Positions 55,376-64,000 of a DNA stretch of 64,000 nt are shown one piece after another; the first letter of the stretch is position 1, and each line of letters starts with the position of its first letter. Under the pieces are notes generated by a model that saw nothing but the letters and a program-made list of their open reading frames with translations, was not told the origin of the DNA and made no database searches. The position numbers were made by a program, and so were the translations under genes. Origin of the DNA: Xenia sp. Carnegie-2017 (taxonomy: Eukaryota; Cnidaria; Anthozoa; Malacalcyonacea; Xeniidae); contig NW_025813526.1 in the NCBI RefSeq assembly GCF_021976095.1, forward strand, positions 18,445,346-18,509,345, read 5' to 3'.

Positions 55376-57243
55376 CTTGAACACTGGCTCTGCGAGCTCT
55401 CTCCGTATTGTTGATGCTAGTTTCGGGATATCGATCACCTACAAAATCCAACCTCGTGGCAGACCATTTCGCAGCAACATTCGTTAAATAGGTTAAAGTC
55501 GAGTCAGCAAACTCACCAAATGTCTTCCATTTTCCCTTGATGACTTGCAAGACTGCCATCGCGTCTACGAGAAGAGCAGTACTTTTGTCTGGAAGGCTTT
55601 GAACATCTACGAGAACTGATTTGTCACCCAGCGTCTCCATAACTTCAAACATTTTTGATTTGGCTGTCTTGACAAAGCCGCCTGTTGGAGTTGCAAGGGA
55701 CAGTGGAAATTCGCTAAGGCTGAAGGATAACAACTCTTTTAAGTCGACATTGCACGTCTTAGACAAAACCAGTAGTTTGGCAAATAGATTTCGGCTTGAC
55801 TTCACAGCAAGTTGTTGTCCCTTGCTGTCTTTGACGGTAATTGCTTTGGTTGTAAAAGTTCTGATGTTCTTCTTTTTAATCTTTTTATATATATCTTTGT
55901 CGTCACTAAACAGATTTTCTTTGCAGAAATCATTAAACTGGTCTTCTCCAAGCTGCTCGGCTTCAAGTAACTTGTCGGCAACACCATCTTCAAGCTCTAC
56001 ACCGGTACTAATATTGACGAGGCTGGCTTGTTCAATGTTGAATGGATTGGCCATGGCTGATGCTGTGTTAACTACCTCTTGCACTTGTTTCTCATGTTTC
56101 AAAGTATCAAAGGGGCAATTTCTGAGCCTGGCATCTCTATAGATCTCTGCGACTTCTTTATTTTTGGTTTTGGTTGGACAAGAGGTGGCTCAGTGGATTC
56201 TTTGATCTTTTGTGCAATTATCCCGTTTGTTACATGGGTTTGATTATTAATCTCTTCACCAAAATCGATATTGTCCCATCCAATGTTAGTAGCTACCTCT
56301 TCAAGAAATTCACTAGGTATTAATGCTGACGTTTCCATAACAGTCTGTGCTAGGGCAGTATCGTAGCTCATTGTCGAAGATAGGGACACACAGTGACCTA
56401 GACCACTTAAAATCCTTATTAACATGGAGCATCCTGACATTTGTCTGACAGCCGTTGCCAAAGCGAGTGATTTTGGGGTTTGTACCTTTCCTTTTGAACT
56501 ACTGTACACCATATCCTGACACAAAGAGAAAAGTTTGATCCTCAAGTTCTCGCCAATATCAACATAGTTCGTATGTTTAGGTTCTTCTGAGAAGCCAAGT
56601 ACCCATGCCATGAAATTAAAGAGCACTGGAGAAACAACATTTTTAACACTGTCGCCGGTTATATCGCTCGATAACGGAGGCCAATCGTTGTACCACTTAG
56701 TGGGATAGTCATGAATAACCCTTCTCAGCTCTAAAGCGGCGAAATAGAGACCATGTAAAGGGGAGTTTGCTGAAGGATCCATTCCATAATGTTGAGTTTC
56801 CAGCTCAGCATCACTTATTTCCTCTTGCTCGGCACTTTCAGGGTCGTCACCGTCTACACACATCGCCACTACACTACCTTTACACAAATCCTCTGCATAT
56901 ACTATCTCACTTCTATTACGGACTTTTGGTGTATGGAACACAAGCTGTGGAAATCTTTCTTTTAAACGTTCCTTGAGACTAGTACTTCTATATCCTGAGG
57001 CATCTTTATTTTCAATGTTCTTAACTGTGTCCACAAACTTCATCGTAAGCATTTTCATTTAACATATCCCATGATCAACAATAATAACCTTTTTAATGTA
57101 CTTGCAGAATTCCTCGAACGACTCACTATACAAAACTTTGCGTCCAGCATTACTCAACGCACTTTGACCATTATAAAGGAAGGATGTGTAGGACTTGTAG
57201 CATTTGCTATGGTATTTAACTTCAAGAGCAACGCAGTCCTTGT
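55376..57243 (-). CDS. CXC-tail nuclease-like gene, large N-terminal exon
   Basis: The exon opens after acceptor tatatatcttag with DKDCVALEVKYHSKCYKSYT, then SFLYNGQSALSNAGRKVLYS. It continues with KFVDTVKNIENKDASGYRST, LHGLYFAALELRRVIHDYPT, LSLCQD-type helices and EVVNTASAMANPFNIEQASL, and ends SVQ at donor caag|gtatct. The next exon continues GVQTVHIF in phase. Two lesions are visible: an in-frame TAA just before MKMLTMKF (about 57,061), and a one-base shift at a CCCC run near 56,112 (between the MPGSEIAP and PFDTLKHEKQ readings). The large size, many family relatives and intron structure suggest a host-resident multi-copy gene. No function has been demonstrated that I know of. Probably a pseudogene unless the lesions are base errors. 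Confidence 0.7.
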
Positions 57244-57245
57244 CT

Positions 57246-58370
57246 AAGATATATACCGAACTTTGCTAATAAATTAGTAAGATATTTCGATTGATGTAAT
57301 TTCATTCTTTTTCTTTCTCGGTCTCGTTCAACTTGAATTCCAAGACAACAACTTATTTCTCCAAGATCCTTCATTTCAAAACGTTTTCTTAATGCTTCCT
57401 TTTCTCTTTGCAATATTTTGAAATCATTACTGGCTAGAATTATGTCGTCAACGTATAAGGCAATAACCATAATATCATCTCCCTCTCGCTTTATATACAG
57501 GCAAGGGTCTGATTTTGATTGTAGATATTCTGAACCTTTCAAAAATTGGTCGATGGTGATGTACCAACATCGTGATGACTGTTTCAATCCATAAATGCTC
57601 TTGTTCAGTTTACAGACGAGTTTTTCTTCTCCCTTTTTTATGTATCCTTCAGGCTGGGACATGTAAATTTCTTCTTCCAATTCACCGTTCAAAAAGGCTT
57701 TAGAAACATCCATTTGATGTATCTCAAAAGTAAGCTGGTTCGCAATTGCCAACAAAGAACGATTTGATTTATACTTTGCAACAGGCGAAAAAGTTTCGTC
57801 GTAATCCAAACCTGGTTCCTGAGAAAAACCTTTTGCGACTAGACGAGCTTTATGTCTCTCTACAGATCCATCCACGTTGTATTTTACTTTAAATACCCAA
57901 CGAAAATTGATAGTTCTTCGTTTTTCGGTAAGATCAACTAATGTCCATGTTTTGGTCTTGATATGAGCTGCGTATTCATCATCCATGGCATATTTCCAAT
58001 GCTTCTTATTAGGACCAGTTAGAGCTTCATCTACGATTGTGGGTTCTGTTAAACTTAGCTCTTCATTTATGAATGCTGTGTTACTTTCCCACCAATTTCC
58101 AGTAATCACTGTCCCATATCTTTCTGGAGGTTGAAATGAACATCGAAATGAACATCGTGGTTGTTCTTCGATTTCTGTTTCGTGCAAAATGTTTGACTGA
58201 TTCATGTCTTGATTAGGATCTATTGTGGTATCGTCTTTATGATTCGGTGAAGGTAAAGAAAGATTAGTAATCGTAAATTCTTCTTTAATAAATCTTGAAT
58301 TCATTTCATTGAGATCAACTATTTCTTTCTTTGTTTGTTTGATAAATTCATCTTCATTAAACAAGACATC
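57246..58370 (-). mobile_element. Ty1/copia relic (reverse transcriptase)
   Basis: Minus strand, one long frame: WKYAMDDEYAAHIKTKTWTL, FRWVFKVKYNVDGSVERHKA, RLVAKGFSQEPGLDYDETFS, PVAKYKSNRSLLAIANQLTF, MDVSKAFLNGELEEEIYMSQ, then IALYVDDIILASND. These are the copia RT motifs in order. The left edge abuts the intron acceptor of the CXC-tail gene, so the relic sits in that gene's upstream intron in the same orientation. RNase H and LTRs were not seen. It is truncated at both ends and relatively young, because the frame is still long. Confidence 0.9.
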
Positions 58371-58775
58371 TCTGGATATATAAACCTTTTGAGTCTCAAG
58401 GTCAAAAGGTTATATTTTGATAAATACTACTTATACTTAGTAAAAGCTACCCTATTACTACTAAATTTAACCAATACTACTTATAAATTTGGTATAATAC
58501 TACATTATTACTACTTATTTTGATAAAAGCTACTTATACTTTTAAAAAGCAACTATCGGAGCTTGACGGCTGTGATATCTTTTCTATACTTTTTCCTTGT
58601 CAATTAAAATCTGTGTGCATGAATTATAAATCTCAAGAGAGGTGTTTTAGGATTTCACTTACACATCATAGCAAATGTGTATTGTCCAATACAAACAACA
58701 TTGTGTGTTTGTTAGTCGTTGTTTTCCCTTTTTCTTATAAGCTCTTCATCTTTCTGTAAAGGTTTTTCAATCTGA
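58371..58775. other. low-complexity stretch
   Basis: 58,410-58,545 is a loose array of (a)gctac/ctactta words. No coding region was recognised. Confidence 0.5.
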
Positions 58776-60130
58776 TAATCAAGACGAGCATGTTATCCTT
58801 TAGCAGTTAAGCCTAAATTGAGATTTTATGCATAAAGGTAGTTGACGATTCCTTTCTGGCTTCAAGTTGTAAATAAAGCTCCGATATACAAAAGCAATTG
58901 TTCATGCTCCATTGTACTTTAATCTTTCGTTATGCTCTATGTGATTATTTACTTTGACTTATTCTTGAATAATTAAAATTATTATTGTATATAAAACATC
59001 GAGTAATCAATATTCGTTCTTTTTCTCGATGATTCTCCTTGTGTACTTTAGTTCCTACTCAGCTGTTCTATTTCTCCTCAAAGAGCACTATTGTCTTTAT
59101 ATCGCTTGTTTCTTCGGTATTTAGTGGTCTTATTGGGATAACATATCTCTTATATCTGTCTCAGCTTTGATTGTTAATATCTCTGGAACGGCTTCTCATG
59201 TTGTATTGCTTTTTCGCTCCATTATTCTTATTTTGTTGTCTTGCTTCGTAGACATTGAATTATCCTTGTGCTGGGATTTTTTTCACTTGTATTTAATGAC
59301 GATGTGTCTTGAATCTTTATATTCAATCATTAGCTTTATGGTCAGTGAAATCGCAATGCAAACGCTTAGTCGTCTGCATTTAGTTTTCTTGTTGGGATAA
59401 CATATCTCTTATATCTGTCTTAGCTTTGATTGTTAATATCTCTGGAATGTCTTCTCCTGTTGTATTGCTAATTCTCTTCATTATTCTTATTTTGTGTTGT
59501 GTTGCTTCGTAGACTTTGAGTTATACTTTTCGTAGACTTCGTAGACTTTCAGTTATTCACTAATCCTTACGCTGGGATTTATTTCACTTGTATTTAGTGA
59601 GAATGTGTCTTGAATCATTCTATTCAATCATTAGCTTTTTGGTCAGTAAAATCGCAATGCAAACATTTTCTGCTTTTATGAGTAAGCAATATCTTTGTAG
59701 AAGTCTCTCTCATTTTATTCTCTCTTTATGAACTGTAAATGGTTGTATTGCTATTTTGCTAGTTATGTGAGGTTTCTTATTCTTATTTTGTTGTCTGCTT
59801 CGTAGCGTTTGAGTTATTTTTGTGCTGCGATTGATGTTTCATTATATTTATTTACCATTTTGTAATTTAAAAGGCTTAAAAGCCTTGTTTCGTCGGTACT
59901 ATGTACTCTTGTATGTTTTGCTTGGGTGCTTTGAGTTCTGTTGTTTTGTTTTGTAGGCCATATTTCGGTTTCGTTATTGTGGTCATTTTGGTTGTATATG
60001 TTCTTATATTTAGAGCGTTACAAATCTATCCTTCATTTTTCTGTAAGATTATTGCTTCATTTGTGGGTAGTTCAGACAACTTTCATTTTCGATCTGATCT
60101 TTAGTTTGCAAATTATATTCAAACATTGTT
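58776..60130 (-). repeat. unclassified interspersed repeat S, copy 2
   Basis: The reverse complement of 14,380-15,575, with additional internal units; the 59,150-59,420 and 59,400-59,660 blocks repeat each other. The last 240 bases also match 16,080-16,330. A plus-strand 77-codon frame at 59,167 is shared with the minus strand of copy 1 at 14,945-15,178, but it is hydrophobic antisense of the lysine-rich side and probably not a real protein. Confidence 0.7.
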
Positions 60131-60520
60131 GACTTCATGTCGAGTTAAGATTACTTGTGAGAATGGAATGAAAAATATCACAGGTAATGTGCTTATATTT
60201 GACATTTTCACATTTCGTGTAAAATGTCATTCCATCGCTTGGCCAAGATGCGTGAAAATGTTCAGTGTTTGGGTTATTTCAATGTGAAAATTTTATTTGT
60301 TATGTATCTTACAAAAATAAAACAAAAATTGAACAAGACATAACTGTACTTTTTTTAGTCGATAAAGGCGAAAGTAAAATAAACCAAATTTAATAAAGTC
60401 AGTTTGTTTTGCACACATTTGTACACTTTGCCATTCCTTATCTTCGTATCCTTTTTCACTTTCACTGCACATTGTTTGTCTCATATTCAAAAATTATGAG
60501 TATCCACACAGTGCTGGCAA
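60131..60520. other. no gene seen
   Basis: AT-rich sequence up to the hAT terminus. The 8 bases before the terminus (gctggcaa, 60,513-60,520) would be its target duplication. Confidence 0.4.
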
Positions 60521-60900
60521 CAGGGGCGGATCTAGGATTTTGGATACCATAGGCAAAACATTATGACGTCATTCAGTGCTAAACCTATGACGTCATACTT
60601 TGCAAAACATACTACACTATTTATGCTTTCGATAAATTGTTTAAATCAAACAGTCTAATCATTCAGCTATGCAGAATCTTGTAGATCTCAATCGTATAAA
60701 TACATAAAAACATTGTATATTTATACTTACATATCACAAGGTCGTTGATTTTCACTATTCAGAATATTGAATGCACACAAGACTGTTTCGCTCCATATCA
60801 GGTTTAATCAGCATGCCTAGGAACACTTTAACGCAAAACAAAAAATCGTGATCCGGCATGGACAGCCCTGTGAGAGCCGAATTAAGCAGACTGGTTATGG

Positions 60901-61225
60901 CGCCAGAAGTTCGCCTACACACCTTTAAAAAAGGAGTTTGGTTAGAAATGGGTGACTCTATGGGATATTTCATGGATGTGATATTGCTCAATTTTTCACA
61001 CCATCCCAGTCAATTCCAACCCTTTACCCCCTAAAAATGAGCACTCTGGTTTTTGAAGGCGCCAGAAACTCGCCTTTCACACCTTTAGCAAATAGCAAAA
61101 GGAGTTTGGTTAGAAATGGGTGATTATGTGGGACATTTCATGGATGTAAGATTGCTCAGTTTCTTACACCATCCCAGTCAATTCCAACCCTTTACCCCCC
61201 ACCTAAAATGTGCACTCTCATTTGC
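60901..61225. repeat. 159-bp tandem pair inside the hAT element
   Basis: Starts at 60,901 and 61,060 with 'cgccagaa.(t)tcgcct'; both units contain 'ggagtttggttagaaatggg' and 'caccatcccagtcaattcca'. Located in the 3' non-coding part of the element. Confidence 0.93.
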
Positions 61226-61554
61226 CAACAAATGAGCAGAATGTAAATGTAATGTAATAGTCAAAATAGAGCTTTGTATAAAGAGTCTTTGTGAAGACTA
61301 AAATTTGGTGTAAGGAAAAATTATTCTATTTATGCTTAACAATTTTTGTGAAAGTAAATTTATGTCGACAACGGCCGAGTACCATACACGTACTCAGCAG
61401 TTTTAAGATTGGAATGTATATAGGGGAAAAAACCTTTATCGGGCGAGCTATTAGTTTGATGCAAATTCTCTTGACGTTACTATTGTGTTCAACGCACAAT
61501 AAATGGTTAACATATGGACATTTCAACAAAATAAAAACTAGGATATGAATAAAT

Positions 61555-63739
61555 TCATGCAAATTTTAGCCTTGTATTTCCAACAGCAAAAGTATTAATA
61601 ACCTCACCAATATCTGGTACAATTTCCTGATGAATTTGCATCAAGGCCAAACCATTTAAGCGTTCCCCAACCATGGTACTTCGCTGATAGTTTTTAAGTG
61701 TCCTAAGGGAAGAAATAGATCGTTCACATTCACAAGAGGTAATGGGGAGCGTTCCTAAAATACGTAGTAAAATTTTAATGTTTTCAAATCCGGCGAAATG
61801 AACAGATTTTAAAGTCTGGGCAATGTTATCAGGAAGGAGGCCGCAGTGGGTCTCCCAATAAGTGTACCACAACCTAAGTTCAGCATCTAAGGCCAAAGGA
61901 TTTGGCAAATCATCATAATAAAAGTTAGCCACAGTTTTGAATGGCTCTTTCCAATCCACCCCATCTCTTGTCATGGACATCATTTTCATCGGTACAATGC
62001 TAAGGCCTTTATAGACATTCACACTCTCAAGGTCGAATCGTGATTCTAAAGAAGATTGCAAATGATCTAGTAGAGGAAGAGTAATTGCACGTTTATAATA
62101 CTCAGAAATGGTTGTGTGGGGAATATTTTCCCTGGTCGTTTGTTTGCGCACTGTTCTTGGTTTCCATTCTTCAATCCCAACTTTTGCTGCCAGTTCAAGC
62201 GCTTCGTCATACCAGGTGTCATGATAAAAATCAGAGGAATTCCTCATGTTCACCACCTCAGTTTTCAAAGTTGAAATTAAATGAATACCATCCATTATAT
62301 CGATACTCTTACCCTGTAATAACTGTGTTACTGGAAGAGCTGAATCAAGAATATTTCTCGTGATAACTAAAGCAACGACGAAATCAAACCTGTCAATAAG
62401 TTGAAACAAAGATGAGGCATCAGACTGAAGCGACGGTTTGAACTCACCATCTAGATTTTCAGACATATCGTTAAGGGTGGTGTATACAGGTACAAAAAGC
62501 TCTTGGAATGTATCTAAACCTTCGATACGTTCTACCCATCTAGTTTTGCAAATGTCTGTTAATCTAGTCTTTTTCGAGTTTGTTTCTGAATTACGTATAT
62601 GTTTTTCAAAGGGAATATTGCGAGTTTGGGAAATTTTAATAAAATTAGTGGCATTGTTAACATGTTTCAACATATCATTGACAACACGTATACTCAAAGA
62701 ATCGCAAATGGATAAGTTTAACCAATGACTATAGCAGTGTGTATAAAGAGCCTTTGGGTTAAGCTTTAAAATTTGAGCTGCTAGACCATTAGTGCAACCA
62801 GCAACTGAACCAGCCCATCATAACCTTGCCCCCTACAATCATCTATTGATAAAGTCAGTTCCTTTAAAGCCACTAAAAGTAGCTTGGCAAGTTGAGCACC
62901 ACTTAGTCCCCACTTACAAAAAAGAAATGAAATGAATTCTTCCCTGATATTCATATCGGTATCAACAAAGCGCAAAACAAGAGACATTTGTTCTTTATGT
63001 GAAGAATCAGATGCTTCATCAGCAATAACAGAAAAACTTACTTTTTGATATCAGAAATAATCTGATTACTGATTACCTGGCCACAACATTTAATGATTTT
63101 ATTTTGACTTGTTTTAGAAATATTACTTCTATTCTTACCACAATTCTTTAAATGATTTTCTAAAACTTTATCCCCTCTCCTAACTCCATAATTGAGTGTT
63201 TCAATGAAATTACCAGCCCCTCCAGATGAATAACAACCAACAGTAGGGTGATACTTGGAATCATCACGATGCCCACGAAGAGGTAAACCTAGACGTCCAC
63301 AAAAAATGACAGAATCAATAATTGGAGATAGTATTTCCCTATTCTGTTCTATTTCTTTCTTGATACCAGCATCCATGATCATCTCGATAGGCTGCAGAGT
63401 ACCTGATATTTGGGAACGCAAAGCATCAAAAATTGGTGATGTGGATGCATGCAAACCGTCTTCCCTCCCTTTACTTTTTCCAGCATGTTGAGTGAAAGAG
63501 CGTTTAGCATTCTTCCAATCTTAAAGAGGTTCAGTTAACAACTTTTTTACTTTACTGGCCTTCCCTGGGAATCTATTGCCAAACAACACACACGATAGAC
63601 AATACGCGCCATTATTTATGATCATAACAATATTTATGATCATAACCATTTTCTTAATATATTTGTACATGTAGATCGTCCTGGAAGGTATAGTCCGGAT
63701 AAGGACTGTTTTTGTTGTTGTTGACTGACGTTTCGACAT
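61555..63739 (-). pseudogene. hAT transposase (TTF zinc finger, DUF4371, dimerisation)
   Basis: Domains in order. A TTF-like finger start is at 63,521-63,739 (GAYCLSCVLFGNRFPGKASK). The DUF4371 core is at 63,038-63,454 (FCGRLGLPLRGHRDDSKYHP; VISNQIISDIKK) and 62,781-63,040 (SVIADEASDSSHKEQMSLVL; DDCRGQGYDG). The catalytic and insertion part and the hAT C-terminal dimerisation region lie in 61,555-62,697 (KTRWVERIEGLDTFQELF; SCECERSISSLRTLKNYQRS, then MVGERLNGLALMQIHQEI). Two one-base shifts separate the frames, near 63,038 (at an A run) and near 62,815. Otherwise the coding sequence is clean, so it is young or suffers from base errors. It resembles the ZMYM1-like/TTF group of hAT transposases. 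Confidence 0.85.
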
Positions 63740-63745
63740 GTCGAA

Positions 63746-64000
63746 ATGTTCTTAATAATTGAATATTTAAATAATCACTTAACACTAAATAGTCGAGTGA
63801 ATGAATGATCATTCAAAATAAAAAAGTAACGAAAACCATAGATCTATTAAAAATATCTAATGTCTACGTTGATTTTTCTCCCATGTAATCTTAAAAGTCT
63901 TCACAAGGAAATAATACAATATCCGTAGTGAATTTTCTTTTCATGTGTTTCGTTCTTTAGCCCCTCCCCCCAGGGTCAATTTCGTGACACAGTCACTTTG
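63746..64000 (-). mobile_element. Penelope-like family D outer tail, inverted
   Basis: Matches 24,883-25,140 closely ('ttaataatt.aatatttaaat', 'gtcttcacaaggaaat', then 'agcccctcc.ccca'), and runs out of the window. Confidence 0.88.

Larger units (their letters stand above)
60521..63740 (-). mobile_element. hAT (DUF4371-type) DNA transposon, 5' end not seen
   Basis: The 3' end begins at 60,521 with a hAT-like terminus CAGGGGCGGATCTAGG. The transposase lies on the minus strand (61,555-63,739), leaving about 1 kb of 3' non-coding sequence that includes a 159-bp tandem pair (60,901-61,225). The other terminus was not found before the PLE-D repeat at 63,746 or the window edge. A related terminus occurs alone at 4839. 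Confidence 0.8.

Noticed and set aside
1-64000. tRNA, rRNA or CRISPR loci
   Set aside because: No tRNA B-box with a matching cloverleaf, no rRNA-like conserved blocks and no regularly spaced repeat-spacer array was noticed by eye; the regular arrays found are tandem satellites without unique spacers.

Overview
The window is AT-rich nuclear DNA from an invertebrate animal. The evidence is a set of animal-type housekeeping genes with short GT-AG introns (NOP58, the C-terminal domain of DNA topoisomerase II, EXOSC3/RRP40, a phospholipase D relic) set in a dense mix of Penelope-like retroelements (PLEs), hAT transposons, MITEs, copia and BEL/Pao relics and a Polinton remnant. This mix is typical of cnidarians, but placing the organism there is inference. 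No prokaryotic operon, CRISPR array, rRNA or tRNA was recognised.

Layout. 1-4,490: minus-strand host exons. NOP58 exons 1-2 (3,907-4,488) are followed directly by exons that match the topoisomerase II C-terminal region (1,309-3,432). Three long local palindromes break that region, and a 78-bp minisatellite fills one intron. 6,190-9,720: tandem copies of the GIY-YIG end and tail of one PLE family (called D here). 10-16 kb: a PLE-A tail, a BEL/Pao relic, more PLE-D and an unclassified repeat (called S) whose opposite-strand copy lies at 58.8-60.1 kb. 16.4-25.3 kb: a nest of four PLE families (A-D), with two head-to-head inverted pairs, (TA)n tracts and one longer relic with reverse transcriptase sequence. 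25-37 kb: gene-poor, holding a copia integrase relic, an orphan terminal exon, a fold-back MITE, a hAT relic and a 500-base N gap. 37.0-40.2 kb: the last two EXOSC3 exons (minus) and a phospholipase D pseudogene (plus), with a TTAA-flanked MITE between them. 42.2-43.9 kb: a hAT MITE with near-matching 8-bp target duplications, then a tandem repeat whose units carry hairpins with covarying stems.

44.2-49.7 kb is a partial, broken Polinton, with all readable parts on the minus strand: fibre-like repeat protein, packaging ATPase, double jelly-roll major capsid protein, a coiled-coil/hydrophobic protein, an acidic protein and a chromodomain integrase. No DNA polymerase B was seen. 49.7-53.3 kb is a 2.14-kb direct tandem duplication carrying two nearly identical copies of an exon. 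54.0-57.2 kb is an intron-bearing minus-strand gene of a PIN/XPG-like nuclease family with a cysteine-rich CXC tail, probably disabled; a copia relic lies in its upstream intron. 60.5-63.7 kb is a DUF4371-type hAT transposon, and a PLE-D copy closes the window.

Several non-viral genes are knocked out of frame by one-base changes at homopolymers, and three palindromes sit in one gene. Part of the apparent decay may therefore be assembly or sequencing error; this matters for every pseudogene call below.
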